Shown here in pieces: positions 26,453 to 34,952 of a stretch of DNA of 64,000 bases. The stretch is from NCBI RefSeq assembly GCF_033110285.1, contig NZ_CP136995.1, forward strand, positions 620,001-684,000, in the 5' to 3' direction. The notes beneath the pieces are model-generated. The model was not told where the DNA came from. It made no database searches and saw only the letters and a program-made list of their open reading frames with translations. The DNA comes from Ottowia sp. SB7-C50 (GTDB taxonomy: Bacteria > Pseudomonadota > Gammaproteobacteria > Burkholderiales > Burkholderiaceae_C). Made by a program: the position numbers and the translations under genes. Position 1 is the first letter of the stretch; every line of letters begins with the position of its first letter.

Positions 26453-26902
26453 ATGAATCGCTTCGTCCGTTTCAGCCAATCTGCCACCTCGCGCCGCCGC
26501 CGCAAGGGCTTTACCCTGATCGAGTTGCTGGTGGTGCTGGCCATCCTCACGCTGCTGGCGGGCATCGTAGGCCCGCGTGTGCTGGGCCAGTTGGGAGGCG
26601 CCAAATCCAAGACCGCCGTCGTGCAAATTGCTGACCTCGACAAGTCACTGGAACTGTTCAAGCTGGACGTCGGCCGCTACCCCACCACGGCAGAAGGACT
26701 GCAGGCGCTGGTCAAGCAACCCGGCTCGATCGCAGGCTGGAACGGGCCTTATCTCAAAGGCGCACTGCCAAACGATCCTTGGGGCAATGCGTATCGCTAT
26801 ACCAGCCCCGTGGCCAATGGCGGGTTCGAGATCGTCTCCCTGGGAGCCGACAACGCGCCCGGTGGCGAAGGCGAAAACGCCGACGTCCGCAACGCCCCCT
26901 GA
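26453..26902 (+). CDS. gspG: Major pseudopilin GspG
   Basis: 149 residues. Prepilin signal RRRRKG then FTLIELLVVLAILTLLAGIV: cleavage after Gly19, N-methylated Phe, Glu at +5. The calcium-binding and major-pseudopilin blocks YPTTAEGLQALV, WNGPYLKGALPNDPWGNAYRY and FEIVSLGADN are typical. It forms the shaft of the pseudopilus. An AAAGAAAG stretch upstream may serve as ribosome binding site. Prepilin peptidase (gspO) is not in the window. Confidence 0.96.
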   Translation: MNRFVRFSQSATSRRRRKGFTLIELLVVLAILTLLAGIVGPRVLGQLGGAKSKTAVVQIADLDKSLELFKLDVGRYPTTAEGLQALVKQPGSIAGWNGPYLKGALPNDPWGNAYRYTSPVANGGFEIVSLGADNAPGGEGENADVRNAP

Positions 26903-26921
26903 GGTTTGATCAAGGCGCCCA

Positions 26922-27401
26922 GTGGTGCCCCCGCGCAAACGAATACCGTATCCGCGACCAGCGTCCGGCTTCACTCTGGTGGAGTTGCTGGTCGTGTTCG
27001 CGCTACTGGCGCTGTTGGTCGGCCTGGTACCCATCGCGTTTGGCAAACTGCAAGAATCGGTGCAGTACCGGGACACCGTCCGCGCGGCACTCAGCGATAT
27101 GCGTACGGCCCGTTTTCTGGCGCAAAGTCGGGGAACGGAGGTCCGATTCGTGGTCAACCTTCAGCAACGCAGTTTCGGAATAGAGGGTCAACCGCCCCAC
27201 CTGGTGATGCCGCCGCTGGAGTTGCGCGCCGTCATGGCGGCAGAAGAAACCGGCTCCGACGGGACGCTGAGCATTCGGTTTCTTCCACGTGGCGGTGCTT
27301 CGGGCGGCAGCGTCGATCTGGTGCGCCCGTCCGGCACAGGGGTGCGGCTGCGGGTCGATTGGTTCTCCGGCCGTATCGAGCAGGAGCCCGCCAAGCCATG
27401 A
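26922..27401 (+). CDS. gspH: Minor pseudopilin GspH
   Basis: 159 residues. Prepilin leader ends PASG, then FTLVELLVVFALLALLVGLV with Glu at +5. The C-terminal domain is short and beta-rich. Starts at a GTG (26922 or the adjacent 26925). The stop overlaps the gspI start (ATGA). GspH is thought to join the pseudopilus tip to its shaft. Confidence 0.88.
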   Translation: MVPPRKRIPYPRPASGFTLVELLVVFALLALLVGLVPIAFGKLQESVQYRDTVRAALSDMRTARFLAQSRGTEVRFVVNLQQRSFGIEGQPPHLVMPPLELRAVMAAEETGSDGTLSIRFLPRGGASGGSVDLVRPSGTGVRLRVDWFSGRIEQEPAKP

Positions 27402-27820
27402 TCAGCACAGGCAGCCGACGTCGCCTTCGTCCGCGTGCGGGTGGTTTTTCGCTCCTCGAGATCTTGGTGGCATTTGCCATCATGGCCCTCTCGTTGGGCG
27501 CGCTCTACAAGGTGATGGGCAACAGCGCGCGCCAGGCGGGCCACCTGTCCAGCCAGGAAGGTGCGGTCTTGCTGGCGGAGTCTTTGCTGTCGGCCTATTC
27601 AACCATTCCGGCCGATGGCGTGAGCGACGCAGGCACCAGTGCCGGCTTTGAGTGGCAGGTCAGCAGCGCGCCATACCCCACGCCGGCCAACAGCGACACC
27701 CGGGCTGTCCGCGTGCACGAATTGCGCGCCGTGGTGCAGTGGGCCGACGGCGGGCGTGCGCGAAGCTTTCAGATCGCCAGTTTGCGTCCCGAGCGCCGCC
27801 CACTGGAGGGCGCACGATGA
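27398..27820 (+). CDS. gspI: Minor pseudopilin GspI
   Basis: 140 residues. Leader RPRAGG, then FSLLEILVAFAIMALSLGALYKVM with Glu at +5, the usual GspI start. The conserved SQEGAVLLAESLLSAY and FEWQVSS follow. Tip complex member that nucleates assembly with GspJ and GspK. Both ends overlap neighbours by 4 bp (ATGA), so translation is coupled. Confidence 0.92.
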   Translation: MISTGSRRRLRPRAGGFSLLEILVAFAIMALSLGALYKVMGNSARQAGHLSSQEGAVLLAESLLSAYSTIPADGVSDAGTSAGFEWQVSSAPYPTPANSDTRAVRVHELRAVVQWADGGRARSFQIASLRPERRPLEGAR

Positions 27821-28512
27821 GGCCGCCACGTCTGACCGCTCGGGGCTTCACGTTGGTAGAGGTGCTGATCGCCCTCGTGCTGCTTTCCATCCTGATGTTG
27901 TCTCTGACCAGCGCCATGCGCGCGATGGGGCAGACCGGCGACAGCGTCGAGCGGCGTGCCAGCGATGCCGATCAATACCGTACGACGGTGTTTTTTCTGC
28001 GCGATGTGCTCTCACGCGTTTCAGCACGCGAATTCCATGCATTGCAGGCTGCGCCCGGCGCGGGCTTGGACGCCAGCCGCATCTTTTTCGACGGACAACC
28101 CAATTCACTCGCCTGGATTGGCGTCATGCCGGCGCGATTTGGTGTCGGTGGTCGCCATTACCTGCGACTCGCCATGGAAGGCGGAGGATCGGGCGAGGCG
28201 CAGCTTGTGCTGCGTTATGCGCCCTGGAGCGGGGCGCCCGAATTCGCAGATTGGGGAGGCGCGCAGGCGCAGGTCATGGCCACCCGCGTTTCCGCGCTGG
28301 GCCTGCGCTATCAGCGCCCGGACACCGGCGAATGGCTGTCCGCATGGCCACCGCCCGATCTGCCGTTTGGTGTTCGTGTCCCCTCAGCCATCGAGATGGT
28401 CGTCGCCCAGGAAGGCCGCCCCTGGCCGCTGATGATTGCCGCCTCCCAGCCCCTCATGCTGACCGACCCTGGCGTATCACGCGCGCAGTTTGGTGGGGGA
28501 ACGCTGAGATGA
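27817..28512 (+). CDS. gspJ: Minor pseudopilin GspJ
   Basis: 231 residues, typical size. Short leader MRPPRLTARG, then FTLVEVLIALVLLSILMLSL with Glu at +5. Blocks RYAPWSGAPE and VSALGLRYQRPDTGEWLSAW correspond to the GspJ beta domain. Coupled by ATGA overlaps to gspI and gspK, with which it forms the pseudopilus tip. Confidence 0.92.
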   Translation: MRPPRLTARGFTLVEVLIALVLLSILMLSLTSAMRAMGQTGDSVERRASDADQYRTTVFFLRDVLSRVSAREFHALQAAPGAGLDASRIFFDGQPNSLAWIGVMPARFGVGGRHYLRLAMEGGGSGEAQLVLRYAPWSGAPEFADWGGAQAQVMATRVSALGLRYQRPDTGEWLSAWPPPDLPFGVRVPSAIEMVVAQEGRPWPLMIAASQPLMLTDPGVSRAQFGGGTLR

Positions 28513-29378
28513 GCCGTCGCACGCGCTCCGTCGGTGGCATGGCATTGATTGCCGTGCTCTGGATCGTTGCCGCCCTCAGCGTCCTCGTCATCGGGATGAC
28601 CAAAACGGTCCGTCAGCAGATTCGTGTTGCCTCCACGCTACAGGAAGAAGTCAGTGGCCAAGCGATTGGCGAAGCCGCCATCGTGCTCGCACTGCAGGCC
28701 ATGCAGACCCGCACCGAACCCATGCGAGCAAGTACCCGCGCGCCTGTGGCGTTCGGTGGGATCGAGGTCGAGGTGGAAGCCATGCCGTTGGACGGGCTCA
28801 TTTCCCTCAATGGCGCCAGCGTGCCGTTGTTGGCCACCTTGTTGCAGAACGCGGGTGGGCTGGACGCTGGACGCGCCCAGGCACTGGCGCAAGTCATGGT
28901 GGAGTGGCGCGATCAGCGCCCGGCGGTAGACCCCACCGCGCCCGGCGGTGCCAACGTCTCGGCGCGGCGCTTCGAAGCCGTCGAAGACCTGTTGCTCGTA
29001 CCGGGGGTCGATTACCCGCTCTATGCACGCCTGCGAAACCTGGTGACGGCGGACATGACCGGGGGCGACCGGGTCAATCCCATGGCCGCTCCGGCCGAGG
29101 TTCTGGGGGTGCTGGCTGGTGGCAACGCCGCCGTGGTTGATCGCATTCTCGGATCGCGCGGCACCAACCAGCCCGGCGTCGACACCAGCGGCCTCAACGC
29201 CGCTTTCACAGGGGGGGGGGGTGGTGGCGATCATTACCGATTGATTGCCCGGGTGCCTCTGGGCACAGGCAAAATACTGCTCCTGACACGCGACGTCGCA
29301 TTGGGCGCTGGCTACTCCCGCACGGCGCCCTGGCGCATTTTGGGGGGTGACCGGCAGATTGTTGTGTCCGGCGCCTGA
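28509..29378 (+). CDS. gspK: Minor pseudopilin GspK
   Basis: 289 residues. The leader VGG is followed by MALIAVLWIVAALSVLVIGM; the Glu at +5 is absent, which is the rule for GspK, the tip-most pseudopilin. DGLISLNGASVP, VEWRDQRPAVDP and a helical insertion domain are recognisable. An 11-base G run (29211-29221) encodes a Gly6 stretch in frame; its true length may be uncertain given the errors elsewhere, but only changes of three bases would keep the frame. Confidence 0.92.
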   Translation: MSRRTRSVGGMALIAVLWIVAALSVLVIGMTKTVRQQIRVASTLQEEVSGQAIGEAAIVLALQAMQTRTEPMRASTRAPVAFGGIEVEVEAMPLDGLISLNGASVPLLATLLQNAGGLDAGRAQALAQVMVEWRDQRPAVDPTAPGGANVSARRFEAVEDLLLVPGVDYPLYARLRNLVTADMTGGDRVNPMAAPAEVLGVLAGGNAAVVDRILGSRGTNQPGVDTSGLNAAFTGGGGGGDHYRLIARVPLGTGKILLLTRDVALGAGYSRTAPWRILGGDRQIVVSGA

Positions 29379-29399
29379 ACCCAGTCGTTACCGATTGCC

Positions 29400-30479
29400 A
29401 TGACCACCAGTATCCCCAACCAAACGCGCCTTTTCGGCATGGACCTGAGCCAGTGGCCGATGCAGTGGCGTGCTGCCGGTGCAATGCTCCTGGGCCTTCC
29501 CGCGCTGCGCGGACTGACACCACCGGTGCGCGTGGACCTGCTGCGCGCAGATGGCGGGCGGTCTTTCTGGGATGTGGCCCACGGCCGTGCTCAACCCGCT
29601 GCCCCTGGCGCCGGCGCGGCATTGCTGGCGGTTGAGCTGCCGCGGGACCAGGTCCTGGATCGTCAGTTCACGTTGCCTCGTCTGACGCCGGCCGACGTGG
29701 CCCGCGCCGTGCGGCTGGAAGTCGATGCCGCCACCCCGTTTGACCCCGAGCAGACCGTTTTTGGCTACGCGGCCACGCCCGCCGGCGACACGCTGCGCAT
29801 CGACGTGGCCATGGCGTCCCGGGCGCACGTAGAACGGCGCTTGCAGTCGGTGGCCACCGTGGGTGACGACAGCACGGCCGCCCCTGAAGTCTGGGTGCTG
29901 CCATCAACGCCGTTTTCCGCGGACTTCCGTCCCATCGTGATGCAAGGCTTTGGCGAAGGTGAGCGCCGGCGCGTTGCCGCCCGGGGCCGAAACCTTCGAC
30001 TCGCCCTGCTGGCGCTGGCACTGCTGCTGTTGCTCGCCATCGCATTCACGCCCACCCTGCAGTCGCGCTTGCGGGCCATACAGGCCCAGAAAGCCTTTGA
30101 TGGGCTGCAGACCCAGGTCGCGCCGCAAGTCGCCCTGCGCGAATCCTTGACCAAACAGAGCGAACGCCTCAAGAGCGTGGGTGACATCGCCTCGCATCAA
30201 ATGGCCTGGCTGCCCGTGCTCAACATGCTGACCCGCGCCGTGCCGGACGGGGCCTGGCTCAACTCGCTCCGCATAGAAGGCAACAAGGTCGTCATCAACG
30301 GCAACGGCGACGACGCCGCCGCCCTGGTGCAGCGACTGGCGAGCCAGCCCGGCGTTCGCGACGTGCGACTGCTGTCACCCGCCACCCGGGCTGGCGGCGC
30401 CCTCAAGGAAGTTTTCAATATTGAGATGAACCTCGACCCCAAGACCTATGCCCTCGCGCGTCCGAGAGGGGCGCCATGA
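29400..30479 (+). CDS. gspL: Type II secretion platform protein GspL, PilN-like
   Basis: 359 residues. N-terminal cytoplasmic domain (about 1-195), which should dock GspE, contains DVARAVRLEVDAATPFDPEQ, similar to PilM/GspL cytoplasmic domains. One transmembrane helix follows (about 202-218, LRLALLALALLLLLAIAF), then a periplasmic ferredoxin-like PilN domain (LNMLTRAVPDGAWLNSLRIE ... ALKEVFNIEMNL). The stop overlaps gspM by 4 bp. The cytoplasmic part is shorter than in Enterobacteria or Vibrio GspL. Confidence 0.82.
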   Translation: MTTSIPNQTRLFGMDLSQWPMQWRAAGAMLLGLPALRGLTPPVRVDLLRADGGRSFWDVAHGRAQPAAPGAGAALLAVELPRDQVLDRQFTLPRLTPADVARAVRLEVDAATPFDPEQTVFGYAATPAGDTLRIDVAMASRAHVERRLQSVATVGDDSTAAPEVWVLPSTPFSADFRPIVMQGFGEGERRRVAARGRNLRLALLALALLLLLAIAFTPTLQSRLRAIQAQKAFDGLQTQVAPQVALRESLTKQSERLKSVGDIASHQMAWLPVLNMLTRAVPDGAWLNSLRIEGNKVVINGNGDDAAALVQRLASQPGVRDVRLLSPATRAGGALKEVFNIEMNLDPKTYALARPRGAP

Positions 30480-31030
30480 AACGGCCCGCGCTTCGCCCTG
30501 AACAACTCTGGCTCGTGCTGATGGCCGGCGTGTTGCTGGCCATGCTGGTCGGTGCCGCAGGTTACGGCATCACCAAATATCGCTGGGCCACGGACACGCT
30601 GGCCAGCGTAGAGCCGCGCCACGCGCGACTGCTGGGCCTGCATGCCGCCGAGCGCCAGATGGCCGGCATCGAAACTCAACTCAAGGCCAGCCTGGCCCAT
30701 TTTGCGTATCCTGCCGATGGCGACAGTGCCCAGATCGGCAACGCCGCATTGCAGCGCGTGCGCGACGTGGCCACCAGCCGCGGCATGCGCGTGACCAGCA
30801 GCCAGGTCATGCCGGCCAAGGAAGACGGCCAGTTCGACCGCATTGGCCTCATGCTCGCCATCGAGGGTGAATGGCCTCAGTTCCAGGCGCTGGCGCAGGA
30901 ACTCGCCACGCAGACGCCCGTCATCTTCAGCGACAACCTCCACCTCTCCGCCCAGCAAGTCGGCATGCAGGGGCAGGTTCAGACCATGGTCGCGCGCGTC
31001 AGTCTGTTCGTTCTCAAGGCGCGCTCATGA
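30476..31030 (+). CDS. gspM: Type II secretion platform protein GspM
   Basis: 184 residues: short cytoplasmic tail, one transmembrane helix (about 12-30, LWLVLMAGVLLAMLVGAAGY), a coiled segment and a periplasmic ferredoxin-like domain (RVRDVATSRGMRVTSSQVMP ... IEGEWPQFQALAQELA) as in GspM/PilO. It partners GspL. Coupled by ATGA to the gspC-like gene that follows. Confidence 0.85.
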   Translation: MKRPALRPEQLWLVLMAGVLLAMLVGAAGYGITKYRWATDTLASVEPRHARLLGLHAAERQMAGIETQLKASLAHFAYPADGDSAQIGNAALQRVRDVATSRGMRVTSSQVMPAKEDGQFDRIGLMLAIEGEWPQFQALAQELATQTPVIFSDNLHLSAQQVGMQGQVQTMVARVSLFVLKARS

Positions 31031-31609
31031 ACCGCCGCCTCACCCCCCTTCCTGTGGGCACTCAATGCCCTGCTGCTGGCCGCGCTGGCCTTGCTGTGGC
31101 TCGGCCCAGGCGCCAGGCAGCGCACCCAGTGGGTGGCGCCGCAGCCGTTGCCACCCAACCTCGACGCTGCATCCGCCACTTTTCTCAGCGTCAATCCGGC
31201 CGCCGCCAGCAACGACCGCACCTTGCTCGAACGCCCCTTGTTCGTGATCGATCGCCGCCCGGCCACTGCAAAGCCAGTCGCAGCGCCTGAGCCAGCGGCC
31301 CCGCCGCCACCGGACCTGCTCGACAAGACTAAGCTGCGTGGCATCGTCCGGGGTCCGGCGCTCAACGGTGTGCTGGCCGAAGTCGATGGCAAGCCCCGCT
31401 TCATTCGCAGCGGCGAGAGCCTGGGGGAATGGACATTGCGTGGCATTCGCGAACGTGAAGTCACCTTTGGCAAAGGGGCAGAACAGCGCGTCATTGTCTT
31501 GCCCCTGGCCGCCGCCTCCGCTGCCGGTGCGGCTTCGCCACCCGGCGCTGCCTCAGCCAAAGGCTCGCCGTCGAACCGTCCTGCGCCCGCCAGAAGGGAG
31601 TCCCAATGA
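31027..31609 (+). CDS. gspC: GspC-like inner-membrane protein, frameshifted by +1 C
   Basis: About 193 residues after correction. As read, the ATG overlapping gspM runs out of frame at the six-C run 31043-31048. With five C the N-terminus becomes MNRRLTPFLWALNALLLAAL, a clean membrane helix, and continues into the periplasmic part (RTLLERPLFVIDRRP, Pro/Ala linker, then LRGIVRGPALNGVLAEVDGK as the HR domain that contacts the secretin). No PDZ domain is present, so it is a short GspC (or GspN-like). Position just before gspD fits its bridging role. Confidence 0.82.
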
Positions 31610-31728
31610 AGGCCCTCGTGCCCCCCGCCCGCCACCCGCTTCGGCGCCTGCCCTGTTCTGCTGCTCCCGGCCGCAGCCATGACGACCGGACGCGCGTGCC
31701 GGCGTCCCCATCTTTTTCGTTTCTTCCC

Positions 31729-34227
31729 ATGGATCTGCCCAGTACTTTTCGCTCGCTCCTCCTGGTTTCCCTGCTCGGGCAGCTCGTGGCTTGCGCCACA
31801 CCCGAATCCGCACCCGTGACCGATGTCGCCGCGTCTCCGGTACCGGCAGCCGCGGTGCCCGTGTCGGCTGTATCGTTGCCCGTGGCGCCCGTCGTTGCCG
31901 CCGCGCCGGCCGGGCCGGCACGCGCCAGCGCCACGCCAGTGGCGGCAGAGCCGGTGGTCATTCGTGGCAACGACCGACTGCTCGCTCCGCCATCCGGCGG
32001 CGCCGGTGCCGTCCGAGGTCCCGCCAGCACTTTCAACTTCCAGGATGCGCCCACCGCCGAAGTGGTGCAGGTCATGCTGCGTGACCTGCTCAAGGTGGAC
32101 TACGTCGTCCATCCGCCCCTGCCCGGCACCATCACGCTCATCACGCGCACGCCCATCAGCGCCGACAAAGCCTTCAACCTGCTTGAAAGCGCGCTGCAGA
32201 TCAATGGCGTCGTCATGGCGCGCGATCCACGCGGCACCTACCACGTCGGCACGCCCGAGTCGCTGCGCACCATCGTCGCGGCGCCGCGCCTGGCTGGTGC
32301 CGGCACCTTGGCGCCGGGCTACGGCGCCATCGTCATCCCGCTGCAATATCTGGGGGCCAATGAAATGGCCGCCATCCTGCGGCCCATGGTGTCTGCCGAC
32401 GCCATCGTGCGCGTCGACACCATGCGCAACGTCCTCATCATGCGCGGCACCCGTGCCGAAGCCGAAGGCTGGCTCGACATCGTCAACACCTTTGACGTGA
32501 ACCTGCTGCGCGGCATGTCCATCGGCGTGTTCCCGCTCAAGCACTCCTCCCCGGGCGAAGTCGAAGCAGCCCTGCGCCTGCTTTCGGGCGGCAGCCCCGG
32601 TGGCGCTGGCGCTTCGTCCGCTGCCCCGGCGTCGCCGGCGGCCGCATCCGCCGCGACAACGCCGGGCGCTGCAGCCGCGCCGCGCGGGGCCGCGGCCGCG
32701 GCGGCGCCCGCCATCGGCGCCAACGCCCTGGGCGAAGGCAGCCCCTTGTTTGGCGCGGTGCGCGTCATGTCGATCGAGCGCATCAACGCCATCATGGTGG
32801 TGACGCCGCGCGCCGCCTACCTCGACGAAATCCGCTACTGGATCGAGCAGTTCGACCGCCCCAACATGAACAGCTCCGAGCCGCAGCTGTTCGTCTACAA
32901 GGTGCAGAACGGCTCGGCCGACCACTTGGCCGAACTGCTCAACGGCATCTACGGCGGCACGGCCGGCAATGCCGCGCTCACGGGCGCCACCGGCGTCGCG
33001 CCGGGCCTGGGCACCGTCAGCGGCGCCACGGGGGCGTTTGGCGGCGCGGGCGCGTTCGGGGGCGCCGGTGCCTTCGGTGGCACGGGCGCGTTCGGCGGTG
33101 CCGGGGTCAACAGCGGTGGCGGCATTTTCGGCCGCACCGGCACCACGGGGCTGGGCGGTGGCGGCCTGGGCGCCACCGGCGGCGCGTTCGGGGTCAACTC
33201 GCTCAATCGCGGCATGCAGACCGGGCAGCAGCAGGGCGTCACCACCATGATGCTCGGCCAGTCCGTGCGCGTCATGGCCGACCGCATCAACAACACGCTT
33301 CTCATCCACGCCAAACCGTCCGAGTACGAGCGCATCGAATCCACCCTCAAGCGGCTCGACGTGCAGCGTGCGCAAGTGCTTATCGAGGCCAGCATCGTCG
33401 AAGTCACCTTGGGCGACGGCTTGCAATACGGGCTGCAGTGGGCGCTCAAGAACGGCGTGGTCGGCGGCCGCGGCGGCACCGCCATCTTGAACAACAGCTC
33501 CAGCACCGGCGTTGAAATCCTGCCCGGCGCCACCTCGCTCGGCGCGGCCGCAGGGCAGGGCTTTACCTACGCCATCAACAACGTCGCCGGCAAGATCACC
33601 GGCCTGCTCAGCGCGCTGGCATCCAAATCGCTGGTCAAGGTCATCTCCAGCCCGTCGCTGCTGGTGCTCGACAACCACACCGCGTCCATTGCCGTCGGCA
33701 CGCAGCAGCCGGTCAATGTGGGCGGGGCCATCGTCACCACCGGTGGCGTCGCCACCACCGGCAACATCCAGTACAAGGACACCGGCGTGCAACTCAGCGT
33801 CACGCCGTCCGTCAACGCGGGCGACCTGGTCACGCTGGACATCAACCAGAACGTGTCCGACATCGCGCCCACGGTGGACGGTGCCACCGGCCAATACCCC
33901 TTCATGCAGCGCCAGATCAATTCCAAGGTGGCCGTGCGCTCGGGCGAAACGCTGGCCCTGGGCGGCCTCATCAAGGACAACAGCGGCAACACCCGATCGG
34001 GCCTGCCCGTGCTTTCGTCCATCCCCGTGATTGGCGCGCTGTTCGGCACCCACAGCACCACCGCTGGCCGCACCGAATTGCTCATTGTCCTCACCCCGCG
34101 CGTCATCCGCTCCGACGACGACGCCCGCGCCATCAGCCGGGAACTTCGCGACCGCATGCAAGGCCTAAGCTCACCGGCCAGCCTGTTGGCCCCCCCTCGG
34201 CACCGCTGCGCCGCGCAAATGACGTAG
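31729..34227 (+). CDS. gspD: Type II secretion secretin GspD, lipoprotein type
   Basis: About 832 residues from the ATG at 31729, which gives a signal peptide MDLPSTFRSLLLVSLLGQLVACA with lipobox LVAC; an ATG at 31606 coupled to gspC would add 41 residues of poor quality. N-domains run from STFNFQDAPTAEVVQVMLRD to about residue 530, interrupted by two low-complexity inserts (Ala/Pro at about 288-338, Gly/Ala/Phe at 436-459). The secretin core carries VLIEASIVEVTLGDGLQYGL, SKSLVKVISSPSLLVLDN, and the closing VPVIGALFG-like SSIPVIGALFGTHS. A seven-C run at 34190-34196 may hide another +1: with six C the end would be LLAPLGTAAPRK. Confidence 0.93.
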   Translation: MDLPSTFRSLLLVSLLGQLVACATPESAPVTDVAASPVPAAAVPVSAVSLPVAPVVAAAPAGPARASATPVAAEPVVIRGNDRLLAPPSGGAGAVRGPASTFNFQDAPTAEVVQVMLRDLLKVDYVVHPPLPGTITLITRTPISADKAFNLLESALQINGVVMARDPRGTYHVGTPESLRTIVAAPRLAGAGTLAPGYGAIVIPLQYLGANEMAAILRPMVSADAIVRVDTMRNVLIMRGTRAEAEGWLDIVNTFDVNLLRGMSIGVFPLKHSSPGEVEAALRLLSGGSPGGAGASSAAPASPAAASAATTPGAAAAPRGAAAAAAPAIGANALGEGSPLFGAVRVMSIERINAIMVVTPRAAYLDEIRYWIEQFDRPNMNSSEPQLFVYKVQNGSADHLAELLNGIYGGTAGNAALTGATGVAPGLGTVSGATGAFGGAGAFGGAGAFGGTGAFGGAGVNSGGGIFGRTGTTGLGGGGLGATGGAFGVNSLNRGMQTGQQQGVTTMMLGQSVRVMADRINNTLLIHAKPSEYERIESTLKRLDVQRAQVLIEASIVEVTLGDGLQYGLQWALKNGVVGGRGGTAILNNSSSTGVEILPGATSLGAAAGQGFTYAINNVAGKITGLLSALASKSLVKVISSPSLLVLDNHTASIAVGTQQPVNVGGAIVTTGGVATTGNIQYKDTGVQLSVTPSVNAGDLVTLDINQNVSDIAPTVDGATGQYPFMQRQINSKVAVRSGETLALGGLIKDNSGNTRSGLPVLSSIPVIGALFGTHSTTAGRTELLIVLTPRVIRSDDDARAISRELRDRMQGLSSPASLLAPPRHRCAAQMT
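33034..33105 (+). repeat. Four 18-bp repeats in gspD encoding (AFGGAG)4
   Basis: Four consecutive 18-bp units encode AFGGAG, AFGGAG, AFGGTG, AFGGAG, followed by more Gly-rich sequence to about 33210. The third base varies between units, so the repeat is old at DNA level or constrained at protein level. It lies within the N-domain region of the secretin. Confidence 0.75.
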
Positions 34228-34293
34228 CGCACAGCAGGTCGCGTCGCCACGTGCTTTTTTGATTCAAACACAACGATCCAAGGAATGCCTTTC

Positions 34294-34737
34294 ATGCCAA
34301 TTGCCCGTCCCGCTTTCGCACCTTCCGCTGCACGGCGCACCGTCCTGGGCGCTACCGCGCTCGCAATCACCCTGGCCCTGGGCGCCTGCGCCAGCCTGCA
34401 GCCCAAGGCGCCTGAAGTCGAAGTCGCCGAGCGCGCCCAGCAACGCTGGGACGCCCTCATCAAGAAAGACTTCGCCAAGGCCTACACCTACACGCAGCCC
34501 GCATTCCGCGCCGTTGTCAAGCCTGAGATTTATCCCAGCCGCTTCACCAACGCCGCCGAGTGGAAGGACGTGCAGGTGCACGAAGTCAAGTGCGAAGCCG
34601 AACGCTGCACCGTGCGCATTCGTCTTAACTCCAAGATCCTGTTGCCGGCCTACCGCCGCCTGCCCGACGTCGTCAGCTATTTCGACGAAAACTGGGTGCG
34701 TGAAAACGGCCAGTGGTGGTACTTCGACCGATACTGA
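34294..34737 (+). CDS. Small outer-membrane lipoprotein downstream of gspD
   Basis: 147 residues from the ATG at 34294. This start was chosen because Shine-Dalgarno AAGGA (34280-34284) is nine bases upstream; the ATG at 34285 is too close to it. Signal peptide with lipobox ITLALGACAS. The mature part is small and alpha/beta (VAERAQQRWDALIKKDFAKA, VKCEAERCTVRIRLNS, FDENWVRENGQWWYFDRY), reminiscent of NTF2-like folds. I do not recognise the family. Being next to gspD, a role in secretin assembly is possible but unproven. Confidence 0.72.
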   Translation: MPIARPAFAPSAARRTVLGATALAITLALGACASLQPKAPEVEVAERAQQRWDALIKKDFAKAYTYTQPAFRAVVKPEIYPSRFTNAAEWKDVQVHEVKCEAERCTVRIRLNSKILLPAYRRLPDVVSYFDENWVRENGQWWYFDRY

Positions 34738-34759
34738 TGCCACACCCCCGCGCGCATCT

Positions 34760-34779
34760 GGCCAGCCTTGGGGCTGGCC
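34760..34779 (+). terminator. Hairpin after T2SS/lipoprotein genes
   Basis: GGCCAGCC-TTGG-GGCTGGCC, an 8-bp perfect stem with a 4-nt loop, begins 23 bases after the lipoprotein stop. No U tract follows, so it may be a 3'-end stabiliser rather than an intrinsic terminator. The remaining 170 bp to the next gene are AT-richer and should contain its promoter. Confidence 0.45.
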
Positions 34780-34952
34780 TCTGCCCGCCCGGTCGCCCCA
34801 GTGTCGTGAAAAAAAACAACAACCGTGCTGCTCAATGTCCAATTAACATGAGTGGCGTTGAAAACGTCGGTGACAGCGTGATAGGATTGGCTTGCAATTC
34901 CAAGAACTCGCTTAGGTCTTGCAATTTCACATTTTTTAATGGAGTCATGGCT

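Noticed and set aside
33034..33105. Repeats in gspD considered as a CRISPR-like array
   Set aside because: Contiguous 18-bp units with no spacers, encoding a periodic peptide.
30979..34161. 1060-codon open frame on the minus strand
   Set aside because: It is a shadow of gspC/gspD on the plus strand. The translation is Gly/Ala/His/Arg-rich without domains, as expected for the antisense frame of GC-rich DNA.
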